Shown here piece after piece: positions 33,717 through 41,436 of a DNA stretch of 64,000 nt. A program made the position numbers and the translations under genes. The notes under the pieces were generated by a model. The model had not been told where the DNA came from. It saw only the letters and a list, made by a program, of their open reading frames with translations, and did not search any database. Position 1 is the first letter of the stretch, and every line of letters begins with the position of its first letter. Source of the stretch: BOG-938 sp035524315 (GTDB lineage Bacteria > Pseudomonadota > Alphaproteobacteria > Caulobacterales > Caulobacteraceae). Location of the stretch: positions 1 to 64,000 of the forward strand of contig DATKPD010000003.1 of NCBI GenBank assembly GCA_035524315.1. The letters run 5' to 3'.

Positions 33717-34193
33717 ATGCCTAGCACCAGTGGCTTGCAAGAGTTGGTAATCGACAGTGTCGGCTGTGCGCCTCGCCTCGAGGGCGCCGCGCACGCCGCC
33801 AAGCTCAAGGTGTTGCTCGTCGAGGACGACGACGCCGACGCCTATCTGATTGAACGCGCGCTGTCGGATATTCCAGGGCCGAAGGAAGTGGTTCGGGCGC
33901 ACGATGGCGTGGCGGCCCTCGCGATCATCGATCGGCGCATCTTCAAGCCCGATCTGGCCATCGTCGATCTGCACATGCCGCGCAAGGACGGGTTTTCGCT
34001 GCTGATCGAACTGCGCGCGCGCGTGACCGTCGACTTCCCCGCGATCGTGCTTACTTCATCCCGCTCGACCGCCGACGCTTTTCGCAGCCGAAAGCGGGGC
34101 GCCGTCAAGGTCCTGACCAAGCCCAACAGCCTGGAAAAGCTGACCACGGTCCTGGCCATGGCTCTTGCCGACATAAGAGACGAAGCCGAGTGA
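33717..34193 (+). CDS. Single-domain response regulator, paralogue of 30790-31263
   Basis: 158 residues from the ATG at 33717, which has AGGGGG about 9 nt upstream. Earlier in-frame starts lack one and add unrelated sequence. Receiver blocks VLLVEDDDADAYLI, phospho-acceptor Asp84 in AIVDLHMPRKDGF and VLTKPNSLEKL match the divergent receiver at 30790 almost block for block. Together with the two kinase genes it forms a four-gene relay-type set. Confidence 0.86.
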   Translation: MPSTSGLQELVIDSVGCAPRLEGAAHAAKLKVLLVEDDDADAYLIERALSDIPGPKEVVRAHDGVAALAIIDRRIFKPDLAIVDLHMPRKDGFSLLIELRARVTVDFPAIVLTSSRSTADAFRSRKRGAVKVLTKPNSLEKLTTVLAMALADIRDEAE

Positions 34194-34196
34194 CTC

Positions 34197-34235
34197 GCAG
34201 CGGCGATGGAGCGGCCGGCACAACCGCGCCGCTGC
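34197..34235. terminator. Long-stem hairpin between convergent genes
   Basis: GCAGCGGCG (34197-34205) and CGCCGCTGC (34227-34235) form a perfect 9-bp stem with a 21-nt loop, placed between the end of the receiver gene and the end of the second PQQ dehydrogenase gene. There is no T-tract, so intrinsic termination is uncertain. Confidence 0.4.
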
Positions 34236-34250
34236 CGACGGCCTTGCTCG

Positions 34251-36179
34251 TTACTTCAGCCTGAACGCCATGATGCTGTCGCTGCGGATCGGGCTGGCCA
34301 AATAGCTGCCGCCGGTGGCGATCAAGGCCACATATTGCCGCCCGTCCTTGCCGCGATAGCTGATCGGGCCGCCATGGCCCGATGCTGGCAGCATGAAGGT
34401 CCACACCTCTCGGCCGGTCTTGACGTCGAAGGCGCGCAGGCGGCTGTCGTCGGTCGCGGCGATGAACACCAAGCCGCCGGCGGTGATCATGGGGCTGCCG
34501 ACATTGGGGCGGCCGGTGGCCTTGAGGGCGTCAGGCAGGCTGTCAGTGACGCCCAAGGTGGCGCGCCAGGCGATCTGGCCGGTGTTGACGTTCACCGCAT
34601 AGAGGCTGCCCCAGGGGGGCGCCTGACACAGCAACTTGTGGCCCTCGTCGGCAAACCAGGAATTGGGGCCGGAGGTCGTGCCCCAACTGCCGTCCGGGCG
34701 CTCGGCCAGTTGCTCCACGCTGCCCAGATCCTCGGTATTGATCACGAAGTAGCCGTTGACCGGGTCGAACGCGCCGCCGCCGTAGTTGGCGCCCCCGCCG
34801 CTGCCGGGGAAGCGCGCGGTCGGCGCGGTGTCGCTCAGGGGACTGAACGGCTGGCTGTCGCCGATCTTGGCGCTGGCGATCCATTGGCGACAGAACTGTT
34901 CCAACTCGGGCGTGAGCGTGACCAGGTCGGTTGAGGCGTGGAACGCCTGGCGGGCCAGGGGCGGCGGCGTGGACGGAACCGGCTGGGTCGGCCAGGACGC
35001 CTCGCCGCGAACGGCGCTTTGCGGAGCTGGCTGCTCATCGACCCGATAGATCGGCTTGCCCGTCCGGCGATCCAGCAGGAACAACAGGCCCGCCTTGTTG
35101 ATCGCCGCCAGCGCCGGGATGGTTTTGCCCTTGCGCCGCACCTCGACCAACGTCGGCGCGGCGGGCACGTCCAGGTCCCAGATGTCATGGTGGACCAGCT
35201 GGAAATGCCAGATCGGCTTACCGGTCGTGGCGCGCACGGCCACCACCGCGTCGCCGTAAAGGTTGGCGCCCTTGCGGTCGCCGCCGTAGCGATCGACGGT
35301 CGGGGCGCCGACGGGCATGTAGAGAATCCCCCGCTTAGCGTCGAGGGTGAACTCGTTCCACACGTTGGTCCCCGAGCGGTCGCGCCAGCTGTCGCCCGCC
35401 CAGGTCTCGTGGCCGGGCTCGCCGGGGCGGGGCACGGTGTGGAAAGTCCAGACCAGCCTGCCCGTGCGCGCATCCCACGCCCGCACGTCGCCAGATGGGC
35501 CCAAGGTCGGTTGTTCCTGCAGGCGCGAGCCGGTGATGATCAGGTTCCTGTAGACCATCGCCGGGGCGCTGTAGCTGAACTGCGCCTTGAGATAGCCGCG
35601 CATCACCTCGGGCGTTTTCAGGTCCAGCACGCCGTTCTGGCCAAACGCCTTGTCGAAGGCGCCGGTGGCCGCGTCGAGCAAAGCCAGGTTGCCAAGCTTG
35701 GTGGCGACCACGATCTGCGGCGGCGTGGCGCCGTCGCCGGGCCAATAGGCCACCCCGCGCATGGCCGGCACGTCGTTGTTCGGCAAAGCGACCGACCAGC
35801 GCGCGGCGCCCGTCTGGGCGTCCAGCGCCACCACCCGGCCGTAGGGCGTACCGACATAGAGCGTCCCGGCGACCACGATCGGCGTCGCCTCCCATCCCAG
35901 CAAACGCGGCGCGCCGGCCTGGGGGGCTGGCGTCGGCGGCGCGTCGCCGGCCTGGGCCTGCGGGGCGTCTAGAGCTGCGCCCTGCGGCTGCATGTGATAA
36001 ATCCAGGCCGGTTGCAGGCGATCGACGTTGGCCGGCGTGATCTCGCTCAGCGGCGAGTAGCGCGTCGCGCCCGGATCGCCGCCGCGGATGGGCCAGTCGG
36101 GATCCGCGCGTGCGCCGGCGCTCGCGAACACCGCCATCCAGGCGGCCAGGATCGCCCGCATGGGCATGGGCGGCTTCAT
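34251..36179 (-). CDS. Periplasmic PQQ-dependent dehydrogenase, second copy
   Basis: 642 residues with a signal peptide (cleavage near AGARAD). WPIRGGDPGATRYSPL opens the propeller, HHDIWDLDVP is the quinoprotein active-site motif and INKAGLLFLLDRRTGKPI gives the PQQ-contacting Lys. It lacks membrane helices and heme. It is a clear paralogue of the protein at 1653-3665. The gene lies 13 nt after an exported enolase-superfamily dehydratase gene and near a mutarotase-like protein and a lactonase, so an aldose is a likely substrate, giving an aldonolactone. Met residues at 36167 and 36161 are alternative starts. Confidence 0.88.
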   Translation of the reverse strand: MKPPMPMRAILAAWMAVFASAGARADPDWPIRGGDPGATRYSPLSEITPANVDRLQPAWIYHMQPQGAALDAPQAQAGDAPPTPAPQAGAPRLLGWEATPIVVAGTLYVGTPYGRVVALDAQTGAARWSVALPNNDVPAMRGVAYWPGDGATPPQIVVATKLGNLALLDAATGAFDKAFGQNGVLDLKTPEVMRGYLKAQFSYSAPAMVYRNLIITGSRLQEQPTLGPSGDVRAWDARTGRLVWTFHTVPRPGEPGHETWAGDSWRDRSGTNVWNEFTLDAKRGILYMPVGAPTVDRYGGDRKGANLYGDAVVAVRATTGKPIWHFQLVHHDIWDLDVPAAPTLVEVRRKGKTIPALAAINKAGLLFLLDRRTGKPIYRVDEQPAPQSAVRGEASWPTQPVPSTPPPLARQAFHASTDLVTLTPELEQFCRQWIASAKIGDSQPFSPLSDTAPTARFPGSGGGANYGGGAFDPVNGYFVINTEDLGSVEQLAERPDGSWGTTSGPNSWFADEGHKLLCQAPPWGSLYAVNVNTGQIAWRATLGVTDSLPDALKATGRPNVGSPMITAGGLVFIAATDDSRLRAFDVKTGREVWTFMLPASGHGGPISYRGKDGRQYVALIATGGSYLASPIRSDSIMAFRLK

Positions 36180-36192
36180 CGACTCGCGCCGA

Positions 36193-37515
36193 TCACGGGT
36201 GGATCAGCGTGCCGTCGGGCAGGCGGAGCTCGCCCCAGCCGCCATTGAGTTTGCCACGTTCGGTATTGTCGTTTCGGAACGGATACTTGGCCGCGGCTTT
36301 CCCATCCACTTCCACGCCCCACCCAGGCGCCTCGTTGGGATAGCCGTAGCCGTTCTTGACCAACGGTATGCCGTGGAAAATCTCGTGCGAAGCCTCTGGA
36401 AAGGCGGCCATTTCCTGGATTCCGAAATTATAGGCGCTGACCGCCAGGGTCAGGTTGGCGCAGTGCCCCACCGGCGAGACGTCGCCGGGGCCGTGCCAGG
36501 CGGTCCGCACGCCGTGCATCTCGGCCAGGATCGCGATCTTGCGCGCGGGCGTCAGGCCGCCGACCTCGGACACGTGGCAGCGGATGTAGTCGATCAACCG
36601 CTCGTCGATCAGGGGCGTGGATTCGTGCGGATTGACGAACAGCTCGCCCATGGCGATCGGGGTGGTCGATTGTTGGCGGAGGATGCGGAAGTAGTCGATG
36701 TCCTCGGGCGACAGCGGATCCTCGACGAAGAACATGCGGAACTGTTCCAAGTCCTTGCATAGCCGGATCGCCTGGGTCGGGGTGATCCGCTCGTGCACGT
36801 CGGTGGTGATGTCGATCTCGTCGCCCAGGGTGGAGCGCACCGCCTCGAGCATCTTGAGCAGGTCGCGCAGATAGGCTTCGCGGTCGAATACCGGCGCGGT
36901 CGTCAGCACCTTGCCCGAAGCCGGTTCGTTGCCGCCCTGCCCGAGGCCCAGCGAAAAGTTGCGATAGCCCTCGGCCTGGGCGGCGCGCACACCCTCGATC
37001 AGCCTGGCGTTGTCGGCGCCGTTGACGTGGGTATAGAGCTCGGCCGCTTCGCGGCACTTGCCGCCAAGGAGTTGGTATACGGGCAGGCCCGCCTGGCGGC
37101 CCTTGATGTCCCACAGCGCCTGGTCCACCCCGCTGATCGCGTTGTTGAGCACCGGGCCGCTGCGCCAGTAGGACGCATTGTACATGGCTTGCCACAGGTC
37201 ATCGATGCGGTCGGTCGGATGGCCGATGACAAAGGGCTTGAGATATTTCTCCACCGCCTCAACCACCAGTTCGGCGCGCTGAGTGAAGGTCGCGCAGCCG
37301 TAGCCGTAGAGTCCGGGCTGGTCGGTGACGACCTTGACCACCACCAGACGCACGCCGCCCGGTTGCACGGCGATCACCGACACATCCTTGATGATCGGCG
37401 ACTTCATGCCGCGTCCGGCCTGGAGGGTCTTGTCCTGGGCGGCGGCTTCGCGCTCGCTGATCCCCGTGGCCACCGCGGCCAGCCCCATGGACGTGAGAAT
37501 AGTGCGCCTGAGCAC
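36193..37515 (-). CDS. Exported mannonate/galactonate dehydratase-like enolase-superfamily protein
   Basis: 440 residues. The N-terminus LRRTILTSMGLAAVATG is a twin-arginine type signal, followed by the mandelate racemase/muconate lactonizing enzyme fold: DLWQAMYNASYWRSGPVLNNAISGVDQALWDIKG is spread over the N domain, and metal or acid/base positions lie in TDVHERITP, FVEDPLSP and GELFVNP, with a late His in TAWHGPGD. This is the RspA/ManD-like dehydratase subgroup. It starts at a GTG with GGGAGGG 6 nt upstream. Cytoplasmic relatives dehydrate aldonates to 2-keto-3-deoxy acids; export of such an enzyme is unusual. Activity on a particular aldonate is not established. Confidence 0.82.
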   Translation of the reverse strand: MLRRTILTSMGLAAVATGISEREAAAQDKTLQAGRGMKSPIIKDVSVIAVQPGGVRLVVVKVVTDQPGLYGYGCATFTQRAELVVEAVEKYLKPFVIGHPTDRIDDLWQAMYNASYWRSGPVLNNAISGVDQALWDIKGRQAGLPVYQLLGGKCREAAELYTHVNGADNARLIEGVRAAQAEGYRNFSLGLGQGGNEPASGKVLTTAPVFDREAYLRDLLKMLEAVRSTLGDEIDITTDVHERITPTQAIRLCKDLEQFRMFFVEDPLSPEDIDYFRILRQQSTTPIAMGELFVNPHESTPLIDERLIDYIRCHVSEVGGLTPARKIAILAEMHGVRTAWHGPGDVSPVGHCANLTLAVSAYNFGIQEMAAFPEASHEIFHGIPLVKNGYGYPNEAPGWGVEVDGKAAAKYPFRNDNTERGKLNGGWGELRLPDGTLIHP

Positions 37516-37566
37516 GCGTCCCTCCCCTGCCTGGCGTCCGCAACTGCGTGCGAATGGCCTTGGACA

Positions 37567-37592
37567 GCGCTATCATTATCTATGACAAGCGC
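37567..37592. promoter_or_regulatory. Candidate operator in the divergent promoter of the second sugar locus
   Basis: GCGCT (37567-37571) pairs with AGCGC (37588-37592), and the inner TCAT and ATGA also pair, giving a 26-bp imperfect dyad around TTATC. It lies between the divergent dehydratase and mutarotase-like genes, the natural control point of that locus. No regulator gene is adjacent. Confidence 0.45.
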
Positions 37593-37646
37593 ATAGTCCG
37601 GGGCTAAATCTCCTCCAAGATCGCGACGTGCGGAAGGCTCCGAACG

Positions 37647-38774
37647 ATGAGGCGCATCAGCGGGGCGGGAGGGTGCGGCCTGGCTTTGGCCGTCGCCGGA
37701 TTGAGCCTGGCGGCTTTCGCCCAGGCGCCAAGCGCTTCGGCGCCGTCAGGGACAGGCCCGACCATGGATATGATCCCCGCCCGCGTGCTGGCCGACGCCC
37801 CCAGCGCGGCCATCTCCAACGGCCTGATCTCCGCCAAGATCTTCCTGCCTGACGCCGCGACGGGGTTCTACCGAGGCGTGCGTTTCGACTGGGCCGGCGT
37901 ATTTGGCGGCCTGACCTATCGCGGCCACGACTTCTATCCCCTGTGGTTCAATGGCGTATCGCCCAGCGTGAGCGACTTCGTGGAGGCCGGCGGCCAGGTT
38001 GTGGCTGCGCCCAACACCGCCGCCAACGGTCCGGTCGAGGAATTCAACGCCGAGGGCGGCGCCCTGGGCTATGCCGAAGCTGCGCCCGGCGGGCTGTTTC
38101 TCAAGATCGGAGTCGGCGTCCTGCGGCGCATCGATGCCGGCCCCTACGCCTTCGCCAAGTCCTTCCCGTTGGTCGATCCGGGGGTGCGCACCCAGCACGT
38201 CGGATCCGACCGTGTCGAGATGACGCAGGACGTCGCCGATCACGGCACGGGCTACGCCTACAGCTACACCAAGACCATCCGGCTTGTGCCCGGCCAGCCG
38301 TCCATGATCATCGATCACGCCCTGCGCAACACCGGCGCCAAAACCATCGTGACCCAGGTCTACAACCACAACTTCCTCAACATCGACGGCCGCGGCACGC
38401 GCGAGGGCCTGACGCTGACCACGCCGTTCGCGCTCACCGCCGCCCCGCCGCCGCCCTCGGACCTGGCCGTCGTCGACGATCGGCGCTTCGTCTACCGGAC
38501 GTCGCTCGGGCCCGGCCAAAGGGTGCAGACGGCGCTGGCGGGTTATGGCGCCACGGCCCGCGACTACGACCTGCATCTCGCCGACGCCGCCAGCGGCGCG
38601 GGCCTGCGCATCTCGGGCGATCAACCGCTGGCCAAGCTGGCGCTGTGGTCGATCCAGCCGGTGATGGCGATCGAGCCGTTCGTGACCATGACCATCAAGC
38701 CCGGCGACACCTTCCGCTGGTCCTATCGCTACGACTACGACGCCAGCGGCCCGCTCGCGGGGGCGGCCCAATGA
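37647..38774 (+). CDS. Secreted galactose-mutarotase-like protein
   Basis: 375 residues with a Sec signal (cleavage near AAFAQA). The beta-sandwich body shows FYRGVRFDWAGVF, YPLWFNGVSP, a central YSYTKTIRLVPGQPSMIIDHALRNTGAK, QVYNHNFLNIDG and a C-terminal IEPFVTMTIKPGDTFRWSYRYDY, which matches the aldose 1-epimerase-like fold. Whether it interconverts anomers is not proven. The stop overlaps the start of the lactonase gene as ATGA, so both are made together. Confidence 0.68.
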   Translation: MRRISGAGGCGLALAVAGLSLAAFAQAPSASAPSGTGPTMDMIPARVLADAPSAAISNGLISAKIFLPDAATGFYRGVRFDWAGVFGGLTYRGHDFYPLWFNGVSPSVSDFVEAGGQVVAAPNTAANGPVEEFNAEGGALGYAEAAPGGLFLKIGVGVLRRIDAGPYAFAKSFPLVDPGVRTQHVGSDRVEMTQDVADHGTGYAYSYTKTIRLVPGQPSMIIDHALRNTGAKTIVTQVYNHNFLNIDGRGTREGLTLTTPFALTAAPPPPSDLAVVDDRRFVYRTSLGPGQRVQTALAGYGATARDYDLHLADAASGAGLRISGDQPLAKLALWSIQPVMAIEPFVTMTIKPGDTFRWSYRYDYDASGPLAGAAQ

Positions 38775-39931
38775 ACGTCTGGCGGACACAAGGCCTGATG
38801 GCCGCACTGACCATCCTCCTCGCGCCAGGATTGATGGCCCTGGCCAAATCCGCCCCGACGGACGGACAGTATGTGATGTACGTCGGCACCTACACCGGAC
38901 CAGCCAGCAAGGGCGTCTACGGCTTCCGCTACGACGCCAGGAGCGGCCAGTTCACCTCCCTGGGCGTCATGGCCGAGGTGGCCAACCCGTCATGGGTGAC
39001 CACCGATCCGCGCCAGCGCGTGCTCTACGCCTCGACCGAGGCCAATAGCGGCGACAGCACCATCAGCGCTTACGCCATCGACGCCAAGAGCGGTGCCCTG
39101 ACCCTGCTTAACACCGCCTCGACCGGCGGGTCCGCGGCGGCTCAGGTCAGCGTCGACCGCACCGGCCGCATCATCTTCGTCAACAACTATGGCGGCGGCA
39201 GCGTCGCGGCCCTGGCGCTCAACGCCGACGGAAGCCTCGGCCGCCGCGTCGGCTTCGACCAACACACGGGTTCAAGCGTCAATCCGCGCCGGCAGACGGC
39301 GCCCCACCCGCACGCGGTGACGATCTCGCCCGACAACCGCTTCCTGTTCACCCCCGACCTGGGCCTGGACAAGGTGTTCAGCTACCGCATCGACGCCGCC
39401 GCCCGGACCTTCACGCCCAACGATCCGGCGTTCGTCACGGTCGCCCCCGGGATGGGGCCTCGCCACATGGCCTTCTCGCCGAACGGCAAGTTCGCCTATG
39501 TGCTGTGCGAGATGGGCTCCGCCGTCGCGGCGTTCGCCTATGACCGCGCCAAGGGCGCCCTGACGCCGATCCAGACCATTTCGACCCTGCCGGAGGGATT
39601 CAAGGGGGCGGACACCTCGGCCGAAATCGCCCTGACCGCCTCGGGCCGGTTCCTCTATGCCTCCAACCGCGGCGACGACAGCATCACCGAGTTCCATGTC
39701 GAGCCCGACACCGGCAGGCTTGATAAGATCGCGGTCACGCCCACGGGCGGCAAGGGGCCGCGCGCCTTCATGATCGACCCGACGGGCACGCGCCTGCTGG
39801 CGGCGGACCAGACCACCAACGACATCGCCGTGTTCGCCATCGACGCTGAGACGGGCGCCCTGACGCCCACCGGCCAGGTGCTGAACGTTCCCTCGCCCGT
39901 CGCCCTGATTTTCGCGCCTATCAAGCGGTAA
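38771..39931 (+). CDS. Secreted lactonase-family seven-bladed propeller protein, second copy
   Basis: 386 residues from the ATG at 38771, which overlaps the stop of the mutarotase-like gene. A longer reading upstream runs through that gene and is not supported. After the signal peptide come the YbhE-type blocks YVMYVGTYTGPASKGVYGFRYD, HPHAVTISPDNRFLFTPDLGLDKVFSYRID, GPRHMAFSPNGKFAYVLCEM and a last blade with TNDIAVFAIDAETG. Exported, and placed beside a PQQ dehydrogenase and a dehydratase, it probably opens an aldonolactone in the periplasm. Confidence 0.87.
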   Translation: MNVWRTQGLMAALTILLAPGLMALAKSAPTDGQYVMYVGTYTGPASKGVYGFRYDARSGQFTSLGVMAEVANPSWVTTDPRQRVLYASTEANSGDSTISAYAIDAKSGALTLLNTASTGGSAAAQVSVDRTGRIIFVNNYGGGSVAALALNADGSLGRRVGFDQHTGSSVNPRRQTAPHPHAVTISPDNRFLFTPDLGLDKVFSYRIDAAARTFTPNDPAFVTVAPGMGPRHMAFSPNGKFAYVLCEMGSAVAAFAYDRAKGALTPIQTISTLPEGFKGADTSAEIALTASGRFLYASNRGDDSITEFHVEPDTGRLDKIAVTPTGGKGPRAFMIDPTGTRLLAADQTTNDIAVFAIDAETGALTPTGQVLNVPSPVALIFAPIKR

Positions 39932-39937
39932 GGTCGG

Positions 39938-40972
39938 TCAAGGCGCCGGCTTATACTCCGGCTGCTGGGGTCCGCGGCCGCCCGGCGGATTGGTCATCAA
40001 TTCCAGCTGCGCGTTGTTGAGATTGCACTCGTCGGCGATCTTGAGGAACAGCACCGTGTCAGCCAGTCCGTTGAGAAATGGATTGGGGCGGCCCGCATTG
40101 CTCGCCATCACCTCGAATTTGTAGATGGCGTCGTCATAGTTGGGGTGAGGCGTGATGTACCCATCGATCTTGGCGTCCGTGATGATCTTCTGGAAGCGCT
40201 GAGACGACTGGTCGAAGGCTGCATGCAGGGCCGGCGACAGCCCCTTGCTGGTAATGCTGGTGATGTAGGCCAGCAGCTTCGGCTGGCCGTGATCCTTCAC
40301 CGGGATGAGCATGCCGAGCGATCCGGGCGTGTGGCCCGGAGTGATGAAGACCTTGATGCTCTCATCGCCCAAGGTGATGGTGTCGCCGTCCTTGACGATC
40401 ACGTCAGGCTTGGGCGGCGGGCTGAAGCCCTTCTGCTCGGCGGGGTCCTTGGACAGAATTTCCTGCCAGTCCGCGTCGGCCTGCGACTCATAGACCTTCG
40501 CGCCAAAGCGTTGCTGCAGGTAGCGCGCCCCGCCCCAATGGTCGGGATGGCCGTGCGACAGGATCACGATCTTGATGCGCTTAGGATCAAGCCCGGCGGC
40601 CTCCAGTTTGCGCAGGTGGATCTGCACCATGTCGTTCTGGCTGTTGCCGGTGTCGATCATGATGATGCCGTCGCTGGTGTCCAGCGCCCACAACCCGTTG
40701 TAGCCGGTGCCAATGTAGATGAGGTTGTCGAAGGCGCGGCTGGGCAAGGGGTCCTTGTCCATCGCCTGGGAAGCGGTCCCCTCGTAGCGGTAGCAGTTGA
40801 CCAGGGCCGGATGGCGCCAGCCGGCCTGCTGGGCCGCCAGGGCGCGCGCGGCGTCCAAATGCGGCTGGGGATTGTCGATGCCGTTGGCGCCCGGCTCGGC
40901 CAAGGCCGCCGCCGGGCCGATCAGGCTGAGGGCCACCAGAACGGCCGCGAATCGGATGTTGGACGCCTGCAT
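39938..40972 (-). CDS. Secreted MBL-fold metallohydrolase
   Basis: 344 residues with a signal peptide (cleavage near AALAEP). The zinc motif HxHxDH is in LSHGHPDHWGGARY, another ligand is the His of ITPGHTPGSLG and a further candidate is in YITPHPN. The arrangement recalls subclass B3 beta-lactamase-like proteins, but the C-terminus differs and the substrate is open: a lactone, phosphodiester or beta-lactam are all possible. Its end converges with the lactonase gene after 6 nt. Confidence 0.85.
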   Translation of the reverse strand: MQASNIRFAAVLVALSLIGPAAALAEPGANGIDNPQPHLDAARALAAQQAGWRHPALVNCYRYEGTASQAMDKDPLPSRAFDNLIYIGTGYNGLWALDTSDGIIMIDTGNSQNDMVQIHLRKLEAAGLDPKRIKIVILSHGHPDHWGGARYLQQRFGAKVYESQADADWQEILSKDPAEQKGFSPPPKPDVIVKDGDTITLGDESIKVFITPGHTPGSLGMLIPVKDHGQPKLLAYITSITSKGLSPALHAAFDQSSQRFQKIITDAKIDGYITPHPNYDDAIYKFEVMASNAGRPNPFLNGLADTVLFLKIADECNLNNAQLELMTNPPGGRGPQQPEYKPAP

Positions 40973-41198
40973 GTTTATTCCTCCCGCTGGGCTTCGCTGG
41001 CCGAGGCTTTCACCTATGGAACGCCCAGACTCACAGACTTTACACGGTTTTTACACCTCGGGGCGGCTGACCGGAGCCAGCCCATCGCGCGACGCCGCCA
41101 GCCGCCCTCCATGCCGGGCAAAGCCGGGCCACACGCCGGCCCCGGGCGCTGGAACCGTTCGATAAAATCCGCATTGTTCGATTCACAGGGAGGTCCCC

Positions 41199-41420
41199 AT
41201 GGCGACCATCCGCATCGAGCGCGAAGATCGCGCCGCCCTCAACCAGCTGTGGCGCGAATGGCGCGCGGGCCGCCCGGCCGAGGGCCGAGGTCGATCGGTA
41301 GTGTGGCTCTATCCGCCGATGAGCGGGCCTGATGGGCGCGGCTGGCTCACCTACCGCGACGTGCCGGACGCCTTTCTGTCGTTCGCTCGCCAGGTGCGCC
41401 GACAATGGCCGCTGTCCTAG
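41199..41420 (+). CDS. Small basic protein of unknown function
   Basis: 73 residues, rich in Arg and Trp (ALNQLWREWRAG, QVRRQWPLS). A strong GGGAGG lies 6 nt before the ATG, which supports translation. No signal or membrane helix is present. I do not recognise the family. It is divergent from the MBL gene (226-bp gap) and converges with the REC-HK-REC gene. Confidence 0.55.
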   Translation: MATIRIEREDRAALNQLWREWRAGRPAEGRGRSVVWLYPPMSGPDGRGWLTYRDVPDAFLSFARQVRRQWPLS

Positions 41421-41436
41421 GCCGCCCAGCATCACC

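Noticed and set aside
39938..40972. Calling the MBL protein a subclass B3 beta-lactamase resistance gene
   Set aside because: It has the HxHxDH fold motif, but the other ligands and the C-terminal part do not clearly match B3 enzymes, and context is metabolic.
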